Assembly (NCBI GenBank): GCA_017165825.1
Contig: CM029369.1
Coordinates: forward strand, 5,627,433-5,691,432
DNA length: 64,000 nt
Source of the DNA: Hepsetus odoe
Lineage: Eukaryota; Chordata; Actinopteri; Characiformes; Hepsetidae
Reading direction: 5' to 3'
Positions 1-11,290 of the stretch are shown here, piece after piece. Position 1 is the stretch's first letter. Each line of letters begins with the position of its first letter. The notes beneath the pieces are model-generated. The model had not been told where the DNA came from. It saw only the letters and a list, made by a program, of their open reading frames with translations, and ran no database searches. The position numbers and the translations under genes were made by a program.

Positions 1-460
1 AGGTTTCCGATAACCGTGACTGTTGCCAGCAGAGTTTTGTAACTCATAAAAGCACACACAACTTCAGGCTCTAACTTCCTGTCATTATGTAGATAATGTA
101 TGTGCCCCAGGCATTAGCCTCTGGCAGAAAAGGAATTAAATAAAGGGGAAAAAAATCATGCATCATGTTTTATTAGCGCATTAAGGTGCTGACAGAGAAA
201 AACAAACTGCACGTCTGCATGACAGATGAATGAGATGTTGGATTAACTGTTCAATTACGGCCACACATGGCAGATTTCCCACACGTAATTACAGGGGCCA
301 TTTATTTTGCCTTCTGTCACCGTTTCGTAAATCATTTGTAATATTGTCTCGTGTTCCAACATCTAATTTATGATGAAAATGGATCATGTAATTTTACCCA
401 GTTTTAGGGTTTTTGGTTTGAAAGAAAACTCTCAGAATAGTACAGTAGAAGTGTCTTTAT
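1..460. other. Unique non-coding DNA, possible regulatory element
   Basis: No exon or repeat is recognised here. The part from about 225 to 350 has intermediate base composition, is free of simple repeats and carries several homeodomain-like cores (TTCAATTACGG, CGTAATTACAGG). That texture resembles conserved non-coding elements of fish gene deserts, but this is inference only. Confidence 0.25.
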
Positions 461-462
461 TA

Positions 463-709
463 TCCCATGAATGGGAATTTTGGGCGTTAATAATAATCCT
501 TTATTTATAATCCCACGAATGGGAAATTCGCTCTCTGCATTTCACCCATACACACATGTGCAGCAGTAGGCTGCTATTGAAAGCGCCCGGGGAGCAGTGA
601 TGGGGACGGCACCTTGCTCAAGGTACCTCAGAGCTAACCTGGGAAGAGTTCAGGCCCCTGATCCTCCAATCATGTGGCTGACGCCCTAACCACTAGGCCC
701 ACTAGGCAC
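463..709 (-). repeat. SINE-1 copy, diverged, with duplicated 3' flank motif
   Basis: The segment 523-709 is a reverse-strand SINE-1. It reads through the body (complement of GAGGTACCTTGAGCAAGGTG) and reaches the box-A end at CCACTAGGCCCACTAGGC, where the head is partly duplicated. Next to its tail lie two copies of a short motif, TCCCATGAATGGGAATTT (about 465) and TCCCACGAATGGGAAATT (about 512). They resemble the TTTATT-plus-GGGAAATT motif scattered in teleost genomes. Confidence 0.8.
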
Positions 710-844
710 GGGGCTCTTATAAAGGTGACAGGAGTACAGAAAGAAGAAAAGAAAAAATATATAAAATATAAAGAATATAGAATGTAGAACAAGTACAGGA
801 GAAAGTACAGGAGCTATAAATCATAAATAATATATTATATATGC

Positions 845-965
845 CTGGAAGTGGGCTGTGACCTGTCTATAGATCGTCCCCGTCCATAAGCCTGTGTGCT
901 CTGGGTTGGACGCCCTTTTTCCAGTGACCCACAGTTTAGGACAAGCGGCAGATAATGGATGGATA
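845..965 (+). repeat. Repeat-2-type tail fragment ending in GGAT repeats
   Basis: This stretch matches the tail of the composite elements at 39.1 and 47.5 kb (GACCTGTC ... TCTGGGTTGGAC ... GACAAGCGGCAGATAATGG) and ends in GGATGGAT. It is 5'-truncated and carries no tRNA-like head. Orientation is given with the GGATGGAT end as 3'. Confidence 0.6.
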
Positions 966-986
966 TTTTATATATATATGTTCCTC

Positions 987-1066
<80 letters not shown>

Positions 1067-1290
1067 CAAGAAGAAGCAGATGACCATATATACAGCACAC
1101 AGTAATAATACACGGTAATAAATAAGTTATAATATATAACTTTATATAACTTTATAAAATGTATAAATATAAATAAACAAGTAACAAAATATACATGTAA
1201 TAATAAATGTAATAATAATAATAATATACAATACAATAATCATATAATATAATATATAATAATAAACAAGAAATGTAATGTTATGATGAT
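966..1290. repeat. (AT)n microsatellite with AT-rich surroundings
   Basis: About 72 bp of uninterrupted AT dinucleotides cover 993-1064, preceded by a shorter TA run. The following 220 bp are also very AT-rich, with ATAATA and AATAT runs. Apparent reading frames across it encode only alternating Y/I residues and are not genes. Confidence 0.95.
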
Positions 1291-2063
1291 GAATTGTGGA
1301 TGAATTGTGGATATGTATAAATTGATCTTTTGCTGACTCCTCCTTATCAGATACAGTAGAGTAGAGGTGTGTGTATTAAATAGTTTGGCTTTGTAGTCAA
1401 ATAAGTACATATCATTTCCACAGCGTGAAGCAGTGTGCTAATGACACAGCAGGAATTGTGGGAACAGATTTGTTTAAGTGCGGAGTTGCTCATTAAACTT
1501 TGCTTTAGCTTGTCACTGAAGATCAAGGAGAGAAAACAAATAGCGCAGGGATGATTGGAACATTTGCTTAAAGCTTTGTTCCTGCTCATTAGGCCTTAAA
1601 GCTCTTTATTGTCTAGCCTGACGCTGCTCACCCTCGACATCTCCCAGGCTCTCCTGATCCACTCTGACAGTTCCTCTGGAAGAGAGGAGAACTAGATCAC
1701 CTCTAGGGGTCATAACTGGCCATGCAAGGATGAAAAGAAAGGAAAAGGCACTGCGAGATCCTCAGAGGAACTGGGTCTGGGTCCCAGGGGTGAAACAATA
1801 TAAATGTGAGTACATTTTTAGCTCATTGCTCTGTTTCAGGAACATCTAACTCTATCAGATGCTGACCCAATACCCTTTTACATACTGCAGATGGCCACCC
1901 TTTCTTTATGTTCTAGGACAAAAAGTGAGCTGCAGACTTCAAAGTTCTAGGTTATTGTTTAAGGTAACACAACAATGTTTCAAATTAAACTGAATTACAC
2001 TGTCTAAAATGTTCTAGATATTAAGGGGGTTTTGTATGGTTAACACCTATCTGGTGAGTGAGA
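1291..2063. other. Unique non-coding DNA
   Basis: No exon, known repeat or RNA gene is recognised. Short reading frames occur on both strands but resemble no protein family and lack splice context. Confidence 0.5.
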
Positions 2064-2283
2064 TTAAGTGAAAGTGACTATTCTTGTCATTGTGAACGCA
2101 GCACAGCACAACAAAATTGGATCTCTGCATTTAACCCATGCACAAAACACATACCATGCAGCAGCTACGAAAGTGCCAGGGGAGCAGTGACGGGGACAGT
2201 ACCTTGCTCAAGGGTACCTCAGGGCAACCTACTGGAAAGGGGTTTGAACCCACAATCTTCCGATTCTGTTGTTTAAACCAATG
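2064..2283 (-). repeat. SINE-1 copy, nearly full length
   Basis: The tail repeat (AAGTGAAAGTGAC) is at the left, followed by the body (GGGGAGCAGTGACGGGGACA, GGTACCTCAGGGCAACCTAC). Box B is degraded (GGGTTTGAACCC), and the head is lost near 2283. Confidence 0.9.
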
Positions 2284-2343
2284 ACAGAATTATGAGCAAT
2301 TCAGGGATATTTCACTGCACCTTTATTCATTTAACAGTGTATG

Positions 2344-2446
2344 TGACAAATAAAAGTGAATATTTGTGTCATTGTGAAACACAGCAAAGCACACAGTGAA
2401 CCACAACGAAATTCAACCTCTGTTTTTCAACCACATGCACCATACA
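2344..2446 (-). repeat. SINE-1, 3' part only
   Basis: Only the tail and 3' body survive (AAAGTGAATATTTGTGTCATT, then ACAGTGAACCACAACGAAAT and ACCTCTGTTTTTCAACC). The head and the box-B region are absent, as expected for a 5'-truncated retroposon. Confidence 0.85.
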
Positions 2447-2644
2447 AAAGGAGACAACTGTTTATATGTAAAACAAACATATAAAGGTAAAACATATAAA
2501 CTTGGAAAAAGCGAAATGATGAAGAGTATTTCCCACTTCTGTAGTCTTAACTAGTTCTTGGTTGCAAGAACTTTTCGCTCAAAGTCATGGGTGAGAATTT
2601 CCATTCCACTTAATAATTTTTATTTTTCATATATTTTAGTTGAA

Positions 2645-2892
2645 CTACTGGTCAAACCCCTTACCAGCAGGTTGCCCTGAGGTTACCCTGAGGTTGCCCT
2701 GAGGCCCTGAGGTACCCTTGAGCAAGGTACCATCCCTGTCACTGCTCCCAGGGTGCTTTCAAAGCTGCACCCTGCTGCACAGTGTTTGCATGGGTTAAAT
2801 GCAGAAGTCCAATTTCGTTGTGGTTCACTGTGTGCTGTGCTGTGACCTCGCAATGACAAGAATAGTCACTTTCACTTTTTCACTTTCACTTA
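2645..2892 (+). repeat. SINE-1 copy with internal tandem expansion
   Basis: The copy starts after box B and runs to a clear tail of repeated CACTTT at 2868-2890. Between about 2670 and 2718 the motif GGTTGCCCTGAG, present once in other copies, is repeated three to four times in slightly different forms. Confidence 0.9.
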
Positions 2893-3161
2893 AATGCATG
2901 TCACATTACAAGCTGAAACAGAGCCGACTGCATTAAGTGTGTGTTGTCATTCTATGTGGGTCTGTTTGTCCTGCTTGTCCCAAGCATCAGATGTGTTCTC
3001 AAACATTTCCGTTGGGTGTTCTTTCATGAAAACAGCACTGGAAGCTTTCCACTCTGCAGGCCACATCCTGCTAGTTCCAGTACAGTCATGCAGTTCAAGG
3101 GCATTTTCACACTACACCTTTTTTCACTTGTTTACGCGGAGAGTTTGGTATATTTGGCTTA
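2893..3161. other. Unique non-coding DNA between two SINE-1 copies
   Basis: Overlapping open frames of 73 and 91 codons run through this stretch (2894-3169). Neither resembles a known family, the longer runs into the adjacent SINE, and no splice signals support it. Confidence 0.5.
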
Positions 3162-3430
3162 AAAAGTGAAAGTGACAACCCTTGTCATTGACAACCCTTG
3201 CCAGCACAGCAAGCGTGAACCATAACGAAATTAGACCTCTGCTTTTAACCCATGCACACAAACACCGTGCAGCAGTGGGCAGCTATTGAAAGCACCCGGG
3301 GAGCAGTGACGGGGACGGTACCTTGCTCAGGGGTACCTCAGGGCAACCTACTTGTGAGGGAATCGAGCCCACAATCTTCAGATGCGGGGGCAACTCCCTA
3401 TCCTCCCTAAACTTGGCCACCGCTGCCCGC
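3162..3430 (-). repeat. SINE-1 copy, near complete
   Basis: The tail at the left carries an internal duplication of GACAACCCTTG. The body follows, then GAATCGAGCCCAC (box B) and a terminal GGCCACCGCTGCCCGC at the head. It is one of the more complete reverse-strand copies. Confidence 0.92.
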
Positions 3431-5002
3431 TGAAAAGAGGCCTCCAGTCTTAAGGCTACCTGGAAGCAGTTTTGAGCACCAGTCCTTGGTCCGGATTAAA
3501 TGGTGGTTCCACAATGTTTGCCATGTGCACGCTGTGTTTTTAGTTCAATTGAATTAAATTGGCAGAAAGAGAGACGGGACTGTAGTTCAAGCACTTGTAC
3601 AGACAACATCCTGAAAATTGCACGTCCTGCACCAAACCTTGGAGAACTGCCCTAAAGCTTTATACAGGAGGACATGCTGCAGCAATCCAATAAACACTGT
3701 TCACCACTTTCTGAGTAACCCACCAAAGCAACAGAACAGTAATGAAGGAAAGATTCTCCGAACTTCTTTATTGTCAAGAGCAGTAAAGGGATGTATCTGC
3801 TATTCATTATTTTGCAAAAACCCAGAACCCAGGCAAAACCCAGGCCTCTGGTCATGAGGCTTTCCTTCAAACAAGTCCAGAATCAGTCCTGGGTGCAGAC
3901 TCAAATATTCAGGACAAGTGTAAAAACAGCTGAAAGCCTGAGGCATGTGAAGAATCGGAAGTAAGGGATTGCCTGTATATTGCAAAATAAATAAATACAA
4001 AAACGTGCAGTAAAACAACTTATGCTATCTGGTTACAAATAAAAACACTTTTATTTATACTAAATTTTGGAGTTTCTACACACACACACACACACAAGAT
4101 TTGGTTACAATCAGCAATAAGGGCATTAATAAGATCAGCTGTTGGAATTACTTGTTTTTTACACATGAATAATGGCAAAAAATAGTCCTCCACCCAAACA
4201 AACTCCAGCCAGGAAACATTCAGCATCAGACCATGAAGGACCAAAGCAGGGGTGATTCATTCTGATCCTCAACAGTTGAAGTCCAGCAGTTTGGAGATGT
4301 CTAGGCTCTAAAGTACTAACTGAATGAATAACTGGTGAGTTGAAACAAGAGCATTTAATTGACAAAGTCGCCAAAGTGTGTTCAAGATCCAGACCTGGCA
4401 ATCCTTGAACTTGAGCCACACTAACATCTGTTATGGATCAGCAGGTCTCTAATGATGGAGTTACAGGGGATGGGTGAGTGGCCTGTGAGTGTTTAATCAT
4501 AGGTTCATCTCTGTGCTGCCTGAACCCACAGTGTTTGCTGTGCATTAAAACTTGTTCCAGATTTCCAAATTTCTATCTAGTTATTCTCCAAAATGAAACG
4601 CCCTCATGTTCCCCATATTGTTCCCATTTGTCCACCTCAGCAGAGAACAAGAAGTGTCTATATGACTCTCAGAGTGTTGTCAAATATTAACATCACCAGA
4701 GCAAACAGCAATTTCCTCTCCTGCAGGGACTAGAACACCAAAGTCTTAAAGCTTTTGTCATAATTTGAGTCGGGGACGAGCCTCTTTATATATTAGCAAC
4801 AGTGAGGGGTGGTAATCATGGTCAGCCATCTTGCGCCAAGATACAAGAGGTGACATTCTCAATATGCATGTTGGCAGAAAGCCGTTTTCGGCCCACTAAA
4901 TGCCCTTCTGTTCTGAAATAAATGGAGCTCTACCGAACAAAATAACATCAGGATAGAAGTTCCCATCACCCCACTTCAGATCAGTGCTTTCTTTTATTAT
5001 CT
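3431..5002. other. Unique non-coding DNA with a short (CA)n run
   Basis: A short ACACAC run lies at about 4077-4096. The remaining sequence has no recognised gene or repeat. Several open frames of 70-86 codons on both strands lack homology, codon bias or splice context, and I treat them as chance. Confidence 0.45.
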
Positions 5003-5207
5003 GTTCGAATCCCAGACCAGTAGGTTGCCCTGAGGTTCCCTTGAGTAAGGTACCACCCCCATCACTGCTCCCTGGGTGCTTTCAATGGCTACCCCCTGCT
5101 GCACATGTGTGAGTGTATAGGTAAAACACAGAGGCTGAATTACGTTGTGTCTCACAGTGTGCTGTGCTGTGTTTCACAGTGATGCGATATGCACTTTCAC
5201 TTTCACG
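5003..5207 (+). repeat. SINE-1 copy lacking box A
   Basis: The copy begins at box B (GTTCGAATCCCAGACCAG) and continues through GTAGGTTGCCCTGAGG to a tail of CACTTTCACTTTCACG. The 5' end including box A is missing. Confidence 0.92.
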
Positions 5208-6560
5208 TTCCCTAACATTGTCTTTTTATACTTTTAAAGCCGGATTGATCTAATGAACAACTAACAGCTTTCTTAATTCACTTAGACACGTTTGTTTGCT
5301 CTGTTTTTAGTAAGATGTCAATATTTTGAAATTATGCAAATATAAACGCATAAAAATGTAAAGGCCAGTGAGCTCTATCCTCCATTCAGTCACTGTATAT
5401 ATTTTCATTAGACTGTGTCTGTGGCTGAGCTTTGAAATAACTGAAATTTCAATGAAAACCTATTTCGAATGGCAGAAATGAATGGCAATTGCCATTGGCA
5501 ACCTCTGATTTCTCTTCTTTCCTAATATTGCGGGTGATATTTCTAAATGACTTTCAGAGCAGGGGTTCGGCTGCTGCGTTTTTTTTTCAACTGCCATAGC
5601 GTGGGAGTGTAGAAAATGTCAGGAGAATCTCATTGAAGCTAAAGCGTCAGCGCTGATAAGGGAAACCCTTCGTTCGGAGTTACTCAATAAATTAAAACAC
5701 TTTTGAATATCCCAATCCTTCTACATCCCTCTGGGTTCTCTTTATGATCCCTTAAAAGTCATCAGTCTCCCACACCAGGCTTATTCATCCCCAGAAATGA
5801 TGCTCTGCCAGGCCTCCACAAAGAGGTTATTTCTCTGAAGATAATGAAAGTGCATGATTGTTTACTTTCTCTACTGACAGCAGAGGTTCCTTCCATTAGA
5901 CAAAATGGACTGGATGAATTTATGTGTGAAGGGTTTTGGCTGCCGATGTCCGCTTAATGCTACAGCAGATGACAGCTGATTATGGCTTTGACTACATGAA
6001 GATTAAAACGTTTATGAGAGAAAGGAGAGAAGATAGAGATCAGATATGAAGAAATTGCTTAACATGATAATGAAGAAGAGGAACTCTCCCCCTTCCTCAC
6101 CAAAAATGTTTCAATCACTCATCAGCATTCATTGTTTAAAGCATTGCTGAATCCTGATTACATTATTTCAGGTCCTTTTTAATGGAAACATCCTAATTAT
6201 TCAAACACTTTGTAATTAAGCCAAACATGGGACACAAAAATAATCAGCTGTGCATGTACACGGCTACCGAATCAATAAAGTGAGACAACATCCATTTCCT
6301 CCTATACTGTTAACCTGATAACTGATCATTTTGATATAACATGTTGGAGGTTCAATTACCAGTTGAACCATCAGATCAGCTCAGCTGGTTTTGATTGTTG
6401 TGATGAAATGTCTTCTTATTTAAATATAGCTTTAAGTTCCATTGTTACCGATTTGTATCTTTTAAGTAAAAACTAAATTATTATTGAAAAACATATGGTG
6501 TTACTCTACAGACATGCCAGAAATGCTGGGCGGTGATAACAAGAAATAAATAATGCAACA
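5208..6560. other. Unique non-coding DNA, possible regulatory element at 5880-6290
   Basis: No exon is recognised. The part 5880-6290 combines GC-containing unique sequence with TAATTA-like cores (CCTAATTATTC, TTTGTAATTAAGCC) and octamer-like AT motifs and holds no repeat. It is a candidate for cross-species conservation; function is inference. Confidence 0.3.
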
Positions 6561-6563
6561 CTA

Positions 6564-6868
6564 ACTCACTCATTTTCTTAGCCGCTCGTCATATCATGGG
6601 ATAGGCTGGCGTCTATCCCAGCTCTTACAGGGTAAAACACCCTGGACAGGTCGCCAGTCCTTTGCAGAGCAGACACACAAACACACTCACACCTACAGCT
6701 GATTTGGTGTCTCCAATCTGCTTGACATGCACGTCTTTGGACGGTGGGAGAAAACCAGAGCTCCCAGAGAAAACACACGGACGCAGTGAGAACATGCAAC
6801 TCTACACAGAAAGGACCCGGATTGCACCCGGTTACCCTCAAGAACCGAGCTGCAGAGTTGGAAGCATC
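6564..6868 (-). repeat. Repeat-2 copy
   Basis: Read on the reverse strand this is the Repeat-2 retroposon. Diagnostic pieces on the shown strand are GGATAGGCTGGCGTCTATCC, CCCTGGACAGGTCGCCAGTC, GCACGTCTTTGGACGGTGGG and AGAACATGCAACTC. The head end near 6868 is degraded. Confidence 0.85.
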
Positions 6869-7169
6869 AATCAACCACAAAGTTAAAACTGCTGTGTAAT
6901 ATCGCATGGGTCCCACTCATGCCATCTCTTACGCATGAAGGTGTGGAAGGTGTGTTGTGTTATCTACATCAAGATTCCTTTTGCTCTGCAAATAGGGAAT
7001 GTCATGGTTCTGACTTTCTCACCAGTTCGTCCAGCACATGCCACAAATGATCAGATTGGGATCTGGGTTCCTTGGATCATTTCTGAATTGTGGATGAGCA
7101 CATTATTCTGCTGCAAAAGGCTATTGCCATTAGGGAATATTATCATTGCCTTTAGGAATGACTTCATCA

Positions 7170-7404
7170 GCACTGCGGTAGTGGGCTAGTGATTAGGGAC
7201 CAGGCCCTAGGAGTTTGAAACCCACACCAGTAGGCTGCCTTGTGGTTTCCTTGAGCGAGGTACCAGCACTGCTCCCCGGGTGCAGGATATGGCTGCCCCT
7301 GCTGCACGGTGTGTGTGGATTAAATACAAAGGATGTGTTTCATTGTGATTCACTGTGTGTTGTACTGTTTCACAACAACAAAATAGCCACTTTCACTTGA
7401 CTAT
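7170..7404 (+). repeat. SINE-1 copy inside a Tc1-like remnant
   Basis: The head is degraded (GGTAGTGGGCTAGTGATTAGG), followed by AGTTTGAAACCCACACCAG (box B region), a body with a small deletion, and the tail CCACTTTCACTTGAC. It divides the reverse-strand Tc1-like remnant, so it inserted later. Confidence 0.88.
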
Positions 7405-7687
7405 GTTTTGGTAAAGGTACACCACGAATAACAATACTCAAGGTTTCCCAGCAGAACATTGTCCAGGGTGTCACACTGCTTCCTATCTTGCTTTTGTCAC
7501 ATGGTGTTTCCCACACGAAAATCAAATCCTCAGATCAGGCCCCCTTTTCTCATTTCTCCATGGTGTGTTTTGATGCTCATGCCCTTTGCAGCTACTATTA
7601 GTACTGGGTAGGGATAAGCATGGACTCTCTGAATAGCAACCTGCAATTCACGGTGTGTTCTGATGCCTTTCTGCCACAGCCAGCATT

Positions 7688-7812
7688 GACCATCCATCCA
7701 TCCATCCATTTTCTGCCGCTTGTCCCAAACGGGGTCGCAGGGGAGTGCTGGAGTCCAACCCAGCGCACACAGGGCGAAGGACGGCAAGGGACACACCCTG
7801 GACAGGTCGCCA
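7688..7812 (-). repeat. Repeat-2-type tail inside a Tc1-like remnant
   Basis: The stretch runs from the CCATCCATCC end (complement of a GGAT-repeat tail) through TTTCTGCCGCTTGTCCC and CCAACCCAGCGCAC to CACCCTGGACAGGTCGCC. The Tc1-like sequence resumes on the other side. TTGAC and TTAAC at the two edges may be a degraded target-site duplication. Confidence 0.75.
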
Positions 7813-7860
7813 CCTTAACTTAATTTGTGATACAGTAGAGTGGGATCAGACCAACATGTC

Positions 7861-9458
7861 AGAGGCGTAATGTACAGTCCGCAAATTTGAATCATTGCTG
7901 AATGCTGACCTGTAAGGAAGCTCATAAAATGTATGTGTTGTTAAATGATCTCAATGTCAGACTGATAATATGAAGTAAAATATCTTTTAGTTTGCATAAG
8001 TGTGGTGTGGATAAAATACTTTCTTTAATTTCTATAATAGCCTTCTGCTGCAGTGCTTGATGAGAGATGCTGAAGAATGCAAGTGAGCAATCAGAGACCA
8101 CTCCTTAAAAGAGAACCCCTTCTCTTTTAGTCTGTTCGGTAGGAACAGTCTTCATTTATAGCACTGGCACTTTTTGGTGCCTCCTCCATCCTTCTCCTAA
8201 ATAATCATGGATCATCTACCAGACAGGATCATTACAACTCCTGTTGTTTTAAACTCCTCAGATCTTTTTGTTACTGTGGATATTTGGATAAGCCCAATTA
8301 CTTATAAGACATTAGCAGTGAAGAAACAGATGATTCCTGATGATCAGGTGATTACTTTACTGCTGATGCTGAATGTTGATTGGTTGGAACCCCTTTATCT
8401 AAAACCTTGTATCTTTTGGCAATTTGCAGGCTGTCACACTAAAACATTTGTTTCCATTTTTTTAATTGAATAAATTTTAATAATTTAGTTTCTTAGTGTA
8501 AGAACAAAGTATTTGCATAATGAAAATGTAAAATTGCTGAATGGCTGAGTTTATTAAATGAATTACTGAGTTTATTAAATACATTCTGCTGAACTGTATT
8601 TCATCTACTCCTGTCACAAAAGCCAAAAGGACACATAGTGGTCTTGGAGTTTTGGAAAAGCATTCAAAATCTGCCCAGTCCTGAAGATGTTACTTGTGGC
8701 CAAGCAGACCGAAGTGGGAACATTGTTACGCTCTGTTAGAGCAGAGCGTATTATAAATGTTATCAGTGCATAGGTCAAGGTAAGGAGTGAGAGAATTGAA
8801 AGACCTTCCTGTGGTTTCAGTCCTTTTGAGCCAACTTGTAGAAAACACATTTATCTTTCCTCCAACACCAAAAGATGCTGTGAATTCATTCAGTGCAGCT
8901 ATGGCTTTGTGGAACTGAGTGCATTAAAAATCTACTATGAAGACAAAATCAAAAGTTCAGCTTGGTAGATGTAAACGTACGGGTGAAACACATGAGGCGA
9001 TTTAAGAAAAATGAATAAGAAAGCCGATCACTGACAACAGCATAATGATATTTGGGGGGGGGCTGTATAAAGATGAATGATAACTTTACAGAATTCAGCT
9101 AATCCAGTGATTGATGCCCTCAATTATGGAAAAAAAACCTATAAACCCAGATTTTCAGTGCATATGCAGCCTAATAAAAGCCTTAGCTTAGAGCTCAACA
9201 GAGACAGCCAATATAAATCATTATAATCATACAGTGTGCAGTGACATGGTTTTATTTGCTTGATGCACTGCTGGTTATTCTATCGGCATCACATCTCAGA
9301 GAAAATGAGTCCAATCCAGGTGCCCGTTCATCCTTAGAGGACTGTGAAGTAGAGCCATACAACACAGCATAGTTTAGACAAGCACGATAACACACTGAAA
9401 TGGTCTATATATTAATACTGGATGTAATCAGAAACGGGTTGAAGGTAGACTCAGCACT
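7861..9458. other. Unique non-coding DNA
   Basis: An 88-codon open frame at 8207-8473 resembles no known family. No repeat of the families described here is seen, apart from a short G run near 9054-9062. Confidence 0.45.
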
Positions 9459-9806
9459 ATGGGGGTGCAAAAGCATGCACTGCACCCTCAGTTTGATTAT
9501 CTGCACCCTCAGTTAAGTTTTGGAGTGAATGTCATCAGACATAAGATGAATTATAATGCTAGACGAATAAAGAAAGATGTGCTTACATCTAATATACCTC
9601 AGACGTTGCTGTTATCTCTGCAGTTGGATGCCGCATGTTCTGCAGTTAGCATCGATGGTATCTGGGCTTGTGAATGTGCTGCGTATGCCTTCAGTTCTTT
9701 GAAACTGGTAGAAAGAGTCCATTTTGTAAATTTAGTTTCCATTTTAGTAAAGATGCATCTCAGGGGTTGCAGCACGATTCACAAATCAAGACTTTTTAAG
9801 AAATGA
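9459..9806 (+). other. Unrecognised 115-codon open frame, probably not a gene
   Basis: An ATG-to-stop frame of 115 codons begins with a small internal duplication (GCACCCTCAGTT twice, 9482-9514). The product has no recognisable domain, signal peptide or membrane segment. No neighbouring exons or promoter features are evident. It could be a fragment of an unrecognised repeat or chance. Confidence 0.15.
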
Positions 9807-9905
9807 ATTTTTTAAAATAAATGTACCAGTAAATTTAGAAAATATCTATACAGGCCGCTATTCTGAAGACATTGTATTATTATTACATCAAATTCTCACA
9901 AAATA

Positions 9906-10275
9906 GCTTGTCATTGTGAAACGCAGCACAACACAACACAAGAAAACTCAAGCTCTGCATTTCTCCCATACACACAGCAGCGGTGGCCTAGTGGTTAGGG
10001 CGTTAGCCGCATGATCGGAGGATCGGGGGTTCAAACCCCTTCCCAATAGGTTGCCCTGAGGTACCCTTGAGCAAGGTATTGTCCCCATCACATGTGTGCT
10101 TTGTCATGACCTCGCAATGACAAGGGTTGTCACTTTCTTTCACTTTCACACCTTGCAGCAGGGGGCAGCTATTGAAAGTGCCTGGGGAGCAAAGATGGGG
10201 ACAGTACCTTGCTGAAGGATACCTCAGGGCAACGATCTGGTCTGGGATTCAAACCCACAACCTTCTGACCCCCAG
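9906..10275 (-). repeat. SINE-1 host copy split by an opposite SINE-1
   Basis: Two reverse-strand pieces (9906-9975 and 10147-10275) join into one continuous SINE-1 when the central forward-strand copy is removed. The break lies in the body at the CACAC preceding the TGCAGCAGGGGGC motif. CACAC is found at both junctions (9971-9975, 10147-10151), consistent with a 5-bp target-site duplication. Confidence 0.88.
9976..10146 (+). repeat. SINE-1 inserted into an opposite SINE-1
   Basis: The head is intact (AGCAGCGGTGGCCTAGTGG, box B GGTTCAAACCCC) and the tail is TTTCTTTCACTTTC. The central body between CCCATCAC and ATGTGTGCT is deleted, giving a shortened copy. Good box A and box B matches suggest a fairly young insertion. 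Confidence 0.9.
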
Positions 10276-10966
10276 CTGAGGCTGTAATAATGAGAAGAAA
10301 CTGGCTGTGAACTGACATCAATCTTCCAGTGTATTACTCTTATGTGAGGTCTGTTAAAGGACTGTCCCGCCTGGTGAAATACAAAATACATTTTACCAGG
10401 GTTGTTTCACCAAAATGTTGGATAGTTTATATCTAATTGGAATCACTTATTGATGATGGCTGAACAGAATCCCAGCAGAGAAGGAAGGCCCAGGGGATTC
10501 CTGCTGTCGGAGGCGTCTCTCTAGGACGGGAATGAATGTTAGTAGGAAAATAACACGTTCTCTGGTTAATGGCTTAACGGCGAACTTGTGGCTTAACAGC
10601 ATCTGGTGATCAAAAGCGGCCTAAACTTAAATGGTGTTCTTATATCTTTATTTTTCTTCAATTGGTGATCAAAATATTTTAAATTATTTTTTTTAAATCC
10701 TCATAAGGACTAAAGTTCTATGTTTTTTTTGTCCTCCAGGTCTCTGAAAACAGGAAGCTATGAAAATACTAGTTAAAGAAGGTAGAGGAAAATGGGAAAA
10801 TCAAATGTAGTGGTACATTCATACAGAATCCTATGGTGAAGTGTGTAACATGTTCATGAAAAAGCTGACAGTAATGCATTTTAAGTTGTACTTCTGAGCA
10901 GACTCATCACCTTGTTGGTAAAAACACAAGCAGGGAAATATGCAAATGTGTATTAACATGACAGAA
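10276..10966. other. Unique non-coding DNA
   Basis: No gene or repeat is recognised. AT-rich patches occur around 10640-10720. Confidence 0.45.
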
Positions 10967-10967
10967 T

Positions 10968-10984
10968 ATGTGTGTGTGTGTGTG

Positions 10985-11051
<67 letters not shown>
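10968..11051. repeat. (GT)n microsatellite
   Basis: About 84 bp of GT dinucleotides carry a TAGG interruption near 10985 and one TTTG interruption. Open frames of alternating C/V or T/H residues on either strand are artefacts of the repeat. Confidence 0.97.
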
Positions 11052-11057
<6 letters not shown>

Positions 11058-11290
11058 TCCTCATCTACTTCCAGAGCACTCTCAGAGACTTAGCTCTGAA
11101 CCTGGGCCTGTTTGAAGTAAAGTTACATCCTATTTCTCTGTCATCTATAATTATGAGAAACGTTGCTCCAGGATGAAAAAAAGCAGAATGTTTTCAAGAA
11201 GTGACAATTTTGTAAGCATACTCTCTGTTAGTGCGAGATGACTTCATTATGCTTTTCAGTACAACCTCCAAAAAGCTGTAAAAATAGTAA

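Larger units (their letters stand above)
6940..7860 (-). mobile_element. Tc1/mariner-like transposon remnant with two later insertions
   Basis: On the reverse strand, broken pieces correspond to successive parts of a Tc1-like transposase. They include the CAGAACACACCGTG segment (about 7650), AATGTTCTGCTGGGAAACC (7441-7460) and a region near 7050-7090 that reads as a decayed SPDLNxIxxLW motif, the usual site of the last catalytic acid in this family. The order is that of an intact element, but the frame is broken many times and no protein can be made. A SINE-1 copy and a Repeat-2-type tail interrupt it. Confidence 0.75.

Noticed and set aside
985..1236. 83-codon reverse frame
   Set aside because: It runs through the (AT)n array and encodes alternating Y/I, an artefact of the dinucleotide repeat.
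8207..8473. 88-codon forward frame
   Set aside because: No homology, AT-rich end and no splice or promoter context.
10831..11176. Open frames on both strands across the (GT)n array
   Set aside because: The peptides are C/V or T/H repeats produced by the microsatellite.
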